Assembly (NCBI GenBank): GCA_019414045.1
Contig: DXMW01000034.1
Coordinates: 1 to 49,537, forward strand
DNA length: 49,537 nucleotides
Direction of reading: 5' to 3'
Source of the DNA: Collinsella sp.
Lineage (GTDB): Bacteria > Actinomycetota > Coriobacteriia > Coriobacteriales > Coriobacteriaceae
A model generated the notes under the pieces. It worked only from the letters and a program-made list of their open reading frames with translations, had not been told where the DNA came from and made no database searches. Numbering within the stretch: the first letter of the stretch is position 1; each line of letters starts with the position of its first letter. A program made the position numbers and the translations under genes. Of this stretch, positions 23,631-31,428 are shown one piece after another.

Positions 23631-24536
23631 CTAGACGCTCAGCCAGCGATTACCCTCGACGCGGCAGAATCCCTCGCGTTCCAGGTCGGCAAGAATGCTT
23701 GCAACCAGCTCGCGCTCGACCGGCTCTCGGCCGGCTGCCGCCTCCATCTCGTTAACGCCTGCAACGGCTTCATCGAGCGTAATACCCGCCGGCTGCCCAT
23801 CGCGCGCTGCCAGCAGCATGCGCACGATGTGGGCGCGCTTTTGACGACGCGAACCCTCAAACTTGGACTGGCGGCTATAGCCCGCCGATCGCCTAGACGG
23901 ATTGGGCAACGTCTTCTTAAGATACGCACCATAATCCAGCAGCGCGTAATACCACGCGCGCGGCGTGTCGGCGTCGTCTTGAGGCGCGGCAAAGGGGGCA
24001 ATCTCGTCCGCCGTCGCACCGGGAGCCGCCGGGCAGGCCGCCTGAATCAGCGGCACCAGTTCGCGATCGGGAACAGCCGGCACGTCGGGAAAGAAATGAT
24101 GCAGAAAGACCGTACGCACGTTGGTCTCCAGATACACACCCGGAAGATCGAACGCGAACGACCGAATGCCCTGCGCCGTCGCTGGTCCAATACCGGGCAG
24201 GGCGACCAGATCGCGCGTCTCGCGCGGGAACTCCCCGCCCCAGTCCTCTACGAGCTGCTGTGCAGCCCTGTGAAGTGCCAGAGCACGACGGTTGTAGCCC
24301 ATGCCCTGCCAAGCGTCCAAAACGTCCGAGGGCGCCGCCTGCGCAAGTGCCTGCACAGTCGGAAAGTGCTCGAGCCACGCCGGCATGCGTGTCTCCACGC
24401 GCGGCACCTGCGTCTGCTGCAGCATGACCTCGGAGAGCCAAATAATGTACGGGTCACGCGTACGTCGCCACGGAAGGTCGCGATAGCGCAGGACCCCTTC
24501 CGATCGAATCATCGAACGAAAGGGGTCCTGAATCAT
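23631..24536 (-). CDS. MutY-like adenine DNA glycosylase lacking the iron-sulfur cluster
   Basis: The 301-residue protein has the HhH-GPD core of A/G-specific adenine glycosylases: LPWRRTRDPYIIWLSEVMLQQTQV with catalytic Glu36, DAWQGMGYNRRALALH, and LPGIGPATAQGI (helix-hairpin-helix, about 113-124). At the position of the catalytic aspartate (usually LDGNV) it has YLETNVRTVFLHHFF, so Glu137 replaces Asp. The four cysteines of the MutY [4Fe-4S] cluster are absent; the region instead reads YGAYLKKTLPNPSRRSAGYSRQSKFEG. The C-terminal NUDIX-like domain is replaced by a short winged-helix-like tail (about 235-301). The start has GGAG seven bases upstream. It likely excises adenine opposite 8-oxoguanine, but the changes make activity uncertain. 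Confidence 0.85.
   Translation of the reverse strand: MIQDPFRSMIRSEGVLRYRDLPWRRTRDPYIIWLSEVMLQQTQVPRVETRMPAWLEHFPTVQALAQAAPSDVLDAWQGMGYNRRALALHRAAQQLVEDWGGEFPRETRDLVALPGIGPATAQGIRSFAFDLPGVYLETNVRTVFLHHFFPDVPAVPDRELVPLIQAACPAAPGATADEIAPFAAPQDDADTPRAWYYALLDYGAYLKKTLPNPSRRSAGYSRQSKFEGSRRQKRAHIVRMLLAARDGQPAGITLDEAVAGVNEMEAAAGREPVERELVASILADLEREGFCRVEGNRWLSV
24491..24528 (-). promoter_or_regulatory. Hairpin in the first codons of the MutY-like gene
   Basis: GGACCCCTT and AAGGGGTCC form a perfect 9-bp outer stem. It is extended inward by CG/CG and TCGA/TCGA pairs with single mismatches around a four-base loop. In the mRNA it starts eight bases after the A of the start codon, so it could reduce ribosome loading or act as a control element. 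Confidence 0.55.
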
Positions 24537-24557
24537 ATCTATGCTCCTTATGCGGCG

Positions 24558-25052
24558 TTATTCCTCCCGGCAAGCACACGCATAGGCGGCGTACTCGGGA
24601 AACGCATCGCGGTCGGCAAACTTGGGGTCGACGGCCGGGAACTGGCGGTAAGCGACGATATCGCCCAGCGAAACGGAATCGAGATAGTCGCGCATCAACG
24701 CTTGAGCTCCGGCCCACAGGGGATGATAGCAGCACGTGCCCATGCGTGCACAGTCGCCATCGGGTGCGGTGCAATCATTCATAACCATAGGGCCCTGAAC
24801 GGCCTCGACGACCTGACGAATGGTGACGTCGTCCGGACTGACCTTAAGACGCATGCCGCCATGGACGCCACGCAGGCTCTCCACGATGCCAGCCTGAACC
24901 AAGCCATGCTGGATCGAACGCGCGAACGAATAGGGCACGTTGACCTCTTCGGCGGCAGTGCGAACAGAAAGCAGCCGCTCCGGCTCCTCGGCAAGCATCG
25001 CAAGCATCGCAAGCATGCGAAGGGCATAGTCAGTCTTTCTCGATATGTCCAT
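24558..25052 (-). CDS. Rrf2 family transcriptional regulator
   Basis: The 164-residue protein begins MDISRKTDYALRMLAMLA, the standard Rrf2 N terminus. It has a winged HTH (about 27-75: SVRTAAEEVNVPYSFARSIQHGLVQAG, then GVHGGMRLK). Cysteines at 94, 101, 107 and 108 (DCTAPDGDCARMGTCC) resemble the iron-sulfur ligands of NsrR/IscR proteins, so it may sense nitric oxide, oxygen or cluster status. Its first gene target is probably itself. It lies 21 bases upstream of the MutY-like gene on the same strand and is probably co-transcribed with it, an arrangement that would tie repair to redox stress. No binding site was identified with confidence. Confidence 0.9.
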   Translation of the reverse strand: MDISRKTDYALRMLAMLAMLAEEPERLLSVRTAAEEVNVPYSFARSIQHGLVQAGIVESLRGVHGGMRLKVSPDDVTIRQVVEAVQGPMVMNDCTAPDGDCARMGTCCYHPLWAGAQALMRDYLDSVSLGDIVAYRQFPAVDPKFADRDAFPEYAAYACACREE

Positions 25053-25371
25053 TTTTCCCCTTTCAAGGAATAGGAACAGCTCGAACGGGCTCCGGGGCCG
25101 AGCTTACGTCGAGACGCCAAACGAACGCCAGGACAGCCAAATAGCAAATCGGGTGTCCACTGGATGCCGAGCCTGAAGTTGATTACATCAATACCGGCCT
25201 ACAGTGAAACTTAGTATAACCTAACCCCCTACCCCATTAAACAGGTGTTGTGCAACAAACGCCTTGTTTGAACATATATATCAGTTGGGCCCTGTTCGCG
25301 AATAGGAGATGAAATTTGGAGAGATGTGGTTTTAGATATAAGGGTGTGGATCAATGTCCCATTAAACGCAA
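25053..25371. other. Intergenic region upstream of the Rrf2 gene
   Basis: This stretch between the Rrf2 gene and the tRNA terminator shows no credible gene. AT-rich bases around 25205-25240 (AGTATAACCTAACCCC) could hold the Rrf2 promoter. The string CCCATTAAAC occurs twice (about 25231 and 25358). Confidence 0.5.
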
Positions 25372-25397
25372 AAAGCCACGTCCGAAGACGTGGCTTT
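25372..25397 (-). terminator. Terminator of the tRNA-Asp gene
   Basis: In transcript sense AAAGCCACGTC and GACGTGGCTTT form an 11-bp stem closed by a stable UUCG tetraloop, followed by a T run. It starts nine bases past the tRNA 3' end. Confidence 0.88.
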
Positions 25398-25405
25398 AAT
25401 TGCGT

Positions 25406-25483
<78 letters not shown>

Positions 25484-25592
25484 AGACAGTCGTTCGCGTT
25501 TGTTTCCGCTCGCGTGCGCTGCGGGGATTAGTATACACAGAAGTTTGTCCGGTGCGCAACAACTTTTTTGAAAATATTTTTTGGGCCCCTCC

Positions 25593-25735
25593 GGGAGGGT
25601 CTCCGGGGCTGAGGGCGGGGGTTAAGTTTGCTGCTCTACAGTCCTGCGCAAGACGGAAAGCACATTAAGTGCTTTCCTTTGCGTGCGGAACTCGCGACAA
25701 ACTTAACCCCCGCCCTCAGCCCCGGAGACCCTCCC
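25593..25735. repeat. Long inverted repeat, perfect 38-bp arms
   Basis: Bases 25593-25630 and 25698-25735 are exact reverse complements (outer part GGGAGGGTCTCCGGGG, inner part GGGGGTTAAGTTTG). The 67-base interior carries a second hairpin, GGAAAGCAC with GTGCTTTCC around ATTAA. It lies about 110 bases upstream of the tRNA-Asp gene. There is no coding content and no flanking duplication that I can see. Confidence 0.88.
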
Positions 25736-25856
25736 TGCCGTCACTTTGTCCAAACAATTCTTGTTCCTCGCCGCTTCCGCGGCTCGAGGTCCCCGTTCTC
25801 CGCGGTGAGGTTGGTCTGATGGATCTTGCTGAACTTCCACCTTTGGCTCAAATGGA

Positions 25857-25884
25857 AACGGGAGACGCATCTGCATCCCCCGTT
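25857..25884. terminator. Terminator near the phosphodiesterase stop codon
   Basis: AACGGGaGaCGCA and TGCaTCCCCCGTT pair imperfectly, with TTTTT on the plus-strand side. It follows the phosphodiesterase gene on the minus strand, where the T run is weaker. Confidence 0.5.
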
Positions 25885-25894
25885 TTTGTTGCGG

Positions 25895-26362
25895 TTAGTC
25901 TAGGTCAATAAATTTGGTGCTTATGATCTTGCCGTCCTTGACGAGCATTCTGGCCATGGTGGGGCCTCGGGAGCCTCTGGGGTAGCTAGCACTGCCGGGG
26001 TTGAGGACTAGGCAGCGGCCTACTTGAGCTTCTTTGGTTACGTGGGTATGGCCGTTGATGGCTACGTCTACAGATCCCACGGGGAGGTCTTCGCGGTAGT
26101 GGGCTACGGCGAATTTGAGTCCTTCGTAGGTGAAGAGGGCCAATCGGTCCACGTCGGGCCCGTAATCGCGGTAGCAGTCGTTGTTGCCCAGCACGGCTCG
26201 CACGGGGGCGATAGTGCACAGGTGTTCATAGTCCATCTCTGACGTTAGGTCTCCCGCATGGATGATCAGATCTGCGCCCTCTAGCTCGTCCAAAAGCGCG
26301 GGAGAAAGATAGCCGTGGGTGTCCGAGATGATGTCGATGCGCTTGGCGTCTGCACTGTTCAT
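25895..26362 (-). CDS. YfcE/MJ0936-type metallophosphoesterase
   Basis: The 155-residue protein has the compact calcineurin-like fold of the YfcE/MJ0936 family. It has metal-binding motifs DTHG (about 12-15), HAGDLTSE (about 33-40), GNND (about 58-61), an AHYRED segment and NGHTHV near residue 103, ending with LNPGSASYPRGSRGPT. These enzymes hydrolyse phosphodiesters, and some bear on cyclic nucleotides, but the physiological substrate is generally unknown. The ATG at 26362 is placed just before the domain; the longer frame upstream would start inside the terminator of the response regulator gene. Confidence 0.9.
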   Translation of the reverse strand: MNSADAKRIDIISDTHGYLSPALLDELEGADLIIHAGDLTSEMDYEHLCTIAPVRAVLGNNDCYRDYGPDVDRLALFTYEGLKFAVAHYREDLPVGSVDVAINGHTHVTKEAQVGRCLVLNPGSASYPRGSRGPTMARMLVKDGKIISTKFIDLD

Positions 26363-26412
26363 GGGATCCCTTTCGCAAAACCGGTTCGATATCCAACATC
26401 TACATACAAAAA

Positions 26413-26459
26413 GGCCCCACGGCTCCGCAGACGTTTTTGGTCTACAGGGCTGCGGGGCC
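26413..26459 (-). terminator. Terminator after the first LytTR gene
   Basis: GGCCCCGCAG and its partner CTCCGCAG...GGGGCC form an imperfect GC-rich stem. On the minus strand it is followed by five T, seven bases beyond the response regulator stop codon. Confidence 0.7.
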
Positions 26460-26465
26460 AATGTT

Positions 26466-27182
26466 CTACAGGCTCAGGGCCTTCTTGAGCGGCACGACGC
26501 GGCGGCGCGAAACCGGCACGCGCTCGTCAACGCCGGTAATGCCCAGCTGGATGGCGCCCGAAGGCACCGTCTCCACATCCGTGACGCACGCCAAGTTCAC
26601 GATATAGCGGCGATGCACGCGGAAGAAGCCAAAATCGCACAGCTTGGCCTCGAACTCCGCCAACGAGGTCGTCGATAGAAAACGATCGTCGATGGTGTAA
26701 ATACAGGAGTAATCGTCCTTGGCCATGATAAAGCGGATATCGTCCACGGGAATGAGCACCTTGCGGCCGCCCTTTTCCACCGGGATGCGCTCGATGGTCA
26801 CCTTGCTGTCGGTAACGGGCTTGCTGCGTTGTATAACCTTTTCGATGGCGCGATCAAGACGCGCCTCCTCGACAGGTTTCATCAGATAGTCGACAGCATC
26901 GACATCAAACGCCTCGACCGCATGGTCGCTATAGGCAGTCACAAAAACAATCGCCGGCGGGTTTTTGAGCTTATGCAGCGCCTCTGCAAGCTGCAGACCC
27001 GATGCGCCGGGCATCGAGATGTCGAGAAACACGACATCGACCCGATTTTCCATAAGCATCTCGATGGCGGAGCGAACACTCGACGCCTCTGTGATCGTGC
27101 CGATCTTGCCCGTCTGCTCGAGCAAGAATCGAAGCTCCGAACGAGCCGGCGCCTCATCATCCACAATCATCGCACGCAGCAT
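26466..27182 (-). CDS. LytTR family response regulator (first pair)
   Basis: The 238-residue protein has a receiver domain (about 1-118; acidic pair DDE at 8-10, phosphorylated Asp54 in VFLDISMPG, lysine in LMKPVEE). A LytTR DNA-binding domain follows (about 140-238: DDIRFIMAKDDYSCIYTIDD, FFRVHRRYIVNL, VPVSRRRVVPLKKAL). It acts as transcription regulator for the histidine kinase encoded 72 bases upstream and is the last gene of the glycosyltransferase-kinase-regulator operon. The ATG at 27182 fits the family; the one at 27206 adds eight residues. A closely similar regulator is encoded at 32466-33200. Confidence 0.93.
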   Translation of the reverse strand: MLRAMIVDDEAPARSELRFLLEQTGKIGTITEASSVRSAIEMLMENRVDVVFLDISMPGASGLQLAEALHKLKNPPAIVFVTAYSDHAVEAFDVDAVDYLMKPVEEARLDRAIEKVIQRSKPVTDSKVTIERIPVEKGGRKVLIPVDDIRFIMAKDDYSCIYTIDDRFLSTTSLAEFEAKLCDFGFFRVHRRYIVNLACVTDVETVPSGAIQLGITGVDERVPVSRRRVVPLKKALSL

Positions 27183-27254
27183 AGGGATAAAACCTTTCGT
27201 CAACAAACTACGCCGGGCATCCGCCGAAAGGCGTTGAACCCGTAGCCTTTTATT

Positions 27255-28598
27255 TTACTCTTGAATATCAAAGATACTCTCTGACAAATCAAGATGCAGG
27301 AGCACCTTCGTGCCCTTGCCCGGCGCCGATTCGACGCGCGTATAGGAATGCGGTCCATAAAAGCGATGGATGCGCTCCGAAATATTGTGCATGGCCACGC
27401 CGGCACCGCCGCCCTGCGGGGAGCTGGCATCGGGGCGGGCAGAGCGCTCATCAAACAGCCTGGCGGCGGTCCCCTCGTCCATGCCCACGCCGTTATCGGC
27501 AACGGCGATTAGAATCGCGTCGTCGCCATCCTCGTCCACCGTGACGTCAATCTTGAGCGCTTCATCGTCACCCATGCCGTGACGCACGGCGTTTTCGACA
27601 ATCGGCTGAATTACAAAAGCCGGCACCAGCGTGTCCTCGACATCCTCCGACACATGGAAGGTCGCCAGCACGCGGTCCTCGCCAAAGCGTGCCTTCTCAA
27701 AGGTAAGGTAGCGCTTGGTCTGGGCGACCTCACGCGAAACCGGAATCAGCGAACCCGAGTTGTCGAGCGTGGCGCGGTAGAACGACGAGAACTCGCGCAG
27801 CAGCTCGCGGGCGCGAAGCGGATCGGTGCGCGTAAAAGACGCAATGGTGTTGAGCGTGTTGAACAGAAAATGCGGATTGATCTGGGCCTGCAGTGCGCGC
27901 ACCTCGGCGCGAGCCGTAAGCTCCTTTTGCACCTCGAGCTCGTGGATGGCAAGCTGCGTGGACAAGATCTCGGCAAAGCCGGAAGCCAGAGCGTACTGGG
28001 TGCGGTCGACGGCGCGCGGCGTGCGATAGTAGAACTTGAGCGTGCCGACGGTACGGTCGCCCACCTTAATAGGCGCGATGATGCCGGCGGGAACCCGGTT
28101 GTGCGAGCCGTCCGAACCCACCACGTCGACAACGCGATTGAACGACTGCACGATACCGTGTTCGATCACGTAGCGCGTGGCAAGCGTATGGATGGGTGCA
28201 TCGGGCAGGAGCTTTTCCTCAAACTCGCCCGCACAGGCCAGCACGTTTTTCTCGTCGGTGATTGCCACCGTCATGGCGCGCGTCTCGGGCAGAATGCGAC
28301 GGCACACCAGCAACGCCGACTCCTGCGTCAAGCCGCCTTTGATGTCTTCAAGCATGGCAGAGGCCACCGAGAGCGTCTCCTCGGTGTACTGCGAGCGCAC
28401 CGAATCGGGATTAAGCGTTAAAAAGATAAAGATGCACAGAAAGATGCAGAGCAGGGCACAGGCGACAACCGTCGCAATGGGTTCGATTCCGGTCGCCAGT
28501 GCAAAGATGAAGTAGGCCATCACGCAGATGGCACAGAACACGGCAACGATGCGGAAGAACGAAATTGAGCTGTCGCGCCCGTCACGGCGGTCGGCCAT
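27255..28598 (-). CDS. LytS-like sensor histidine kinase (first pair)
   Basis: The 447-residue protein has two N-terminal membrane helices (about 14-36 and 41-61) and a GAF-like sensory domain (about 85-215). A histidine kinase core has the phosphorylated histidine in QINPHFLFNTLNTI (His243), a following PVSREVAQTKRYLTFEKARF segment and an HATPase domain (VENAVRHGMGD, ADNGVGMDEG, GAGVAMHNISERIHRFYG). It sits in the membrane but has almost no extracellular part, so it probably senses a membrane or cytoplasmic signal. Its start codon overlaps the stop codon of the glycosyltransferase gene by one base (TAATG), showing translational coupling. The ligand is unknown. Confidence 0.93.
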   Translation of the reverse strand: MADRRDGRDSSISFFRIVAVFCAICVMAYFIFALATGIEPIATVVACALLCIFLCIFIFLTLNPDSVRSQYTEETLSVASAMLEDIKGGLTQESALLVCRRILPETRAMTVAITDEKNVLACAGEFEEKLLPDAPIHTLATRYVIEHGIVQSFNRVVDVVGSDGSHNRVPAGIIAPIKVGDRTVGTLKFYYRTPRAVDRTQYALASGFAEILSTQLAIHELEVQKELTARAEVRALQAQINPHFLFNTLNTIASFTRTDPLRARELLREFSSFYRATLDNSGSLIPVSREVAQTKRYLTFEKARFGEDRVLATFHVSEDVEDTLVPAFVIQPIVENAVRHGMGDDEALKIDVTVDEDGDDAILIAVADNGVGMDEGTAARLFDERSARPDASSPQGGGAGVAMHNISERIHRFYGPHSYTRVESAPGKGTKVLLHLDLSESIFDIQE

Positions 28599-29782
28599 TA
28601 CTTCCCCTCCAGAATGTCGATCAGTTGGGCGTCACGCCAAAGCCCGTCCATAATCTTGGGCCAGAAGCTCTGGAAACGCAGATAGCTCGCGGCGTTTTGG
28701 CGCGCATATGCCTGGGCCTCGGCAATACCGTGACGCCAGATGCGCAGGTAGCCTTCGTGCTCGTGGGTAAACATGCTGCGCACCATAGCGGTCTTGCGCA
28801 CGCGATCGTCGAGCTCGCGCGAAATCCACGGACCCGGATAGGGCATGAGCGACGCGGCCGTAACGGGAATGAGCTCCTTTTGGTGCGCGGCAAACGTCAG
28901 CTTGGCCCGCTCGTAGTACCAGCGGTACACGTCCTGCATAAAGCGCGGCGAACGCTTCTCGGACTCGGGCGGCAGATGACGTACGGTCCACTCGTTGTCG
29001 AACCACACGTCGTAGCCAAACATGCGCATGTTAAAGAGATAGTCCAGGTCCTCGCCGCGGGTAATAAACGGGTCGAATGCCACGCGGGTAAACGCACGAG
29101 CATGCAGGGCCATAAGGCCGCCGCACACGTAATTGGAGCGTGAGATACGGGTACCCGAGAGCGCCTTTTTCATCCAACGGTTGAACTCGATGCGCTTAGT
29201 CCACCACCGATGGCAAATGCCCACTTTGTCGGTGGGGGCAAGCGGCGATCCATCGCGGTCGTAGAAATAACCGCTCTTGACCAGAATCGGCAGGCCCTGG
29301 CGCGTCTGCTGCCCCAGCGCATACGTCGCTCGCTTCATAAAGTCGGCATCGATGACGGTCTCATCGTCGTCGACGAAGATGACGGCATCGTGGCCCAGCA
29401 CGGCGGCACAGGCCAGCCCCATGTTGCGGATGGCACCATAGCCACGAAGGCTCACACACTCGCCCGAGCCCTTGGGTGCAATCTGCGCCACGCGGTCCGC
29501 GATGCGCGACGCCTCGATATTGGTAACGACGGTCACGTTGAGCGTAGGGTGCGCGTCAACGATCTCGCGTACGTGTTCTGATACGTCGGCCGTAACGGAC
29601 GTCGGACAAACCACCAGCAAGATAATGCGCGGGATGTCGCGCACCTGCTCCAGCGAACCCAGGCATCGGTCGAGCTCGGGGTTGGCGGCGTTAAGCTTTG
29701 TCGAATGGTCGTAGGTTCCGGGGGCATTTGCACAGGCGTCATCGCCCGCCCAATACGTTGGAATCACCACCGTGGCATTCAT
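28598..29782 (-). CDS. Glycosyltransferase family 2-like protein
   Basis: The 394-residue protein has the GT-A fold signs of GT2 enzymes: TVVIPTYWAG at the N terminus, GAIRNMGLACAAVLGHDAVIFVDDDE (metal-binding DDD at 138-140) and CGGLMALHARAF. These are followed by FITRGEDLDYLFNMRMFGYDVWF, a catalytic ED pair. The large region after about residue 280 (EKRSPRFMQDVYRWYYERAKL) is family-specific. It has no membrane helix, so it would act in the cytoplasm on a soluble or lipid-linked acceptor. It is the first gene of an operon with the LytS/LytTR pair, which suggests that envelope or polysaccharide changes are linked to that sensor. Start: GGAGGG upstream. Confidence 0.82.
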   Translation of the reverse strand: MNATVVIPTYWAGDDACANAPGTYDHSTKLNAANPELDRCLGSLEQVRDIPRIILLVVCPTSVTADVSEHVREIVDAHPTLNVTVVTNIEASRIADRVAQIAPKGSGECVSLRGYGAIRNMGLACAAVLGHDAVIFVDDDETVIDADFMKRATYALGQQTRQGLPILVKSGYFYDRDGSPLAPTDKVGICHRWWTKRIEFNRWMKKALSGTRISRSNYVCGGLMALHARAFTRVAFDPFITRGEDLDYLFNMRMFGYDVWFDNEWTVRHLPPESEKRSPRFMQDVYRWYYERAKLTFAAHQKELIPVTAASLMPYPGPWISRELDDRVRKTAMVRSMFTHEHEGYLRIWRHGIAEAQAYARQNAASYLRFQSFWPKIMDGLWRDAQLIDILEGK

Positions 29783-29808
29783 GCCTTGCCCTCCTTACAA
29801 CACAAAAA

Positions 29809-29839
29809 CGGGGCGCCGCCAAACACAGGCGGCGCCCCG
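29809..29839 (-). terminator. Terminator after the MFS gene
   Basis: CGGGGCGCCGCC and GGCGGCGCCCCG form a perfect 12-bp stem around a seven-base loop and run into TTTTT on the minus strand. Confidence 0.88.
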
Positions 29840-29953
29840 CGAACTAGCTGATTCCATCATACCCACTTGGGCTCGGCATTGTTGGATAGACGGAAATGTT
29901 TTATGTCCGGAACCCTAAAAGAGCACCGCGGGCAAGCACTATCCGGACCGCGT

Positions 29954-31204
29954 TTACTGTGCCGCCTGAGCCATGCGGGACAGACGGACCAGCAGCACAA
30001 AGCCAACAACCAGCAGAACACCAATAGAAAGGACGCCCAGTGACGGGTTGCCGGTCAGCGAGGTGACAACCGACACCAGGAAGGTGCCCATAACGCTTGC
30101 GTAACGGCCAAAGATATCGAAGAAGCCGTAGTACTCGTTGGACTTTTCCTTAGGGATAATACGACCAAAGTAGCTGCGGCTCAGCGCCTGCACGCCGCCT
30201 TGGAACAGGCCGACCAAAATAGCGAGCACCCAAAACTCAAAGGCGGTCTTTAAGAAAAACGCGGCAAAGAGCACGATGCCCATATAGGCGGCGACGGCCA
30301 CCAAAATCATATTGAGTGTGCCCACGCGGCCGGCGAGCTTGCCGTAGATGATGGCGGACGGGAAGGCCACAAACTGCGTAACGAGCAGAGCCAGCACCAG
30401 TTGGGTCGAGTCGATGCCCAAAGCCGATCCGTAGCTGGTTGCCATGGAAATGACCGTGTGCACACCGTCGATGTAGAAGAAGAACGCGATCATGTAGACC
30501 AGCACGGTCTTGTTGTGGGCGATCTCGCGCATGGTGTGTCCGACCTCGGAGAACACACCGCCCACGATGTGGCCGATGGTGTCCTCGGGACCGCGCTCGC
30601 GACCGTACTTTTGCTTATAGGTGCGAATGAGCGGCAGGGTAAAGATGAGCCACCAGGCACCAGTGATGATAAACGACAGACGCGTTGCCAGCATGGTAGG
30701 GACGCCAAGAGCGGGGCCACCCATGATAAGCGCCAGGCAGATGATGAACGGCACGGTGGAACCGATGTAGCCCCAGGCATAGCCCGAGCTGGACACGGCG
30801 TCCATGCGCTCGTCGGTGGTAATGTCGGGCAGCATGGCGTCGTAGAACGTCATAGAAGAGTTAAGGCCGATGGTGCACAGCACGTACACGGTCAAAAATG
30901 CCATGGCGGACATTGGGATAGCCTGCGCCAGGCAAAGAACCAGGCCCGTGAGGAAGAAGCCCAAGAAGAACTTGATCTTGTTGCCGGCGTAATCGGCAAG
31001 CGCGCCCAGAATGGGCATGAGCATGGCGATGACCAGCGAGGCAATCGTCTGCGCGTTGCCCCAAGCGACCACCAGGTCTGCCGAGGAAGCACCGGTATTG
31101 ATGGCGTTAAAGTAGATGGGCACCACCGAGGTATTGAGCAGCACGAGGGCCGAGTTTCCCACATCGTACATGACCCAGTTACGCTCGAGCTTGGTGTATT
31201 TCAT
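29954..31204 (-). CDS. MFS transporter, UMF1/Atg22-like family
   Basis: The 416-residue protein has about twelve membrane helices and begins with KLERNWVMYDVGNSALVLLNTSVVPIYF, the typical opening of the UMF1 (Atg22-like) subfamily. Further family features are ALADYAGNKIKFF (about 67-79), the loop MLPDITTDERMDAVSSSGYAWGYIGS (about 124-149) and RSYFGRIIPKEKSNEYYGFFDIFGR (about 337-361). The yeast relative exports amino acids from the vacuole; bacterial members are not characterised, so a role in amino-acid or peptide efflux is a guess. The ATG has AAGGG upstream. The gene stands alone with its own strong terminator. Confidence 0.9.
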   Translation of the reverse strand: MKYTKLERNWVMYDVGNSALVLLNTSVVPIYFNAINTGASSADLVVAWGNAQTIASLVIAMLMPILGALADYAGNKIKFFLGFFLTGLVLCLAQAIPMSAMAFLTVYVLCTIGLNSSMTFYDAMLPDITTDERMDAVSSSGYAWGYIGSTVPFIICLALIMGGPALGVPTMLATRLSFIITGAWWLIFTLPLIRTYKQKYGRERGPEDTIGHIVGGVFSEVGHTMREIAHNKTVLVYMIAFFFYIDGVHTVISMATSYGSALGIDSTQLVLALLVTQFVAFPSAIIYGKLAGRVGTLNMILVAVAAYMGIVLFAAFFLKTAFEFWVLAILVGLFQGGVQALSRSYFGRIIPKEKSNEYYGFFDIFGRYASVMGTFLVSVVTSLTGNPSLGVLSIGVLLVVGFVLLVRLSRMAQAAQ

Positions 31205-31347
31205 GGACAGGGACCCTTCGTATTCGCCCGATATGCAGTTAGTTCATCGTACCCCAATTGCACAGAGGCACCGGTAAGGATTCGGCAAAGGGGCCGAGAG
31301 CGGCACCCGCGGCCTTTGCCCGGAACAAACTCCTCGCGCTCCAACGC

Positions 31348-31414
31348 AGTTGCGGTGGAATAGTTCCTATTCAAGGACTCCAGGAGTCCAAGCAAGAACT
31401 ATTCCACCGCAACT
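31348..31414. repeat. Inverted repeat with 19-bp arms and nested hairpin
   Basis: AGTTGCGGTGGAATAGTTC (31348-31366) and its exact complement (31396-31414) enclose 29 bases. These contain a second perfect stem, GGACTCC/GGAGTCC, around one base. It lies just past the stop codon of the phospholipase-like gene, between that gene and the MFS promoter. Confidence 0.85.
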
Positions 31415-31428
31415 TATGAGTCGGCTTG

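Larger units (their letters stand above)
25484..25894. other. Intergenic region with a long inverted repeat
   Basis: This 411-base gap upstream of the tRNA and downstream of the phosphodiesterase gene contains no gene I can support. Its main feature is the 143-base inverted repeat at 25593-25735; the terminator of the phosphodiesterase gene lies at 25857-25884. Confidence 0.7.

Noticed and set aside
25895..26461. Longer N terminus for the phosphodiesterase
   Set aside because: The extra 33 residues would start inside the terminator of the response regulator and carry no family similarity; the ATG at 26362 fits the domain.
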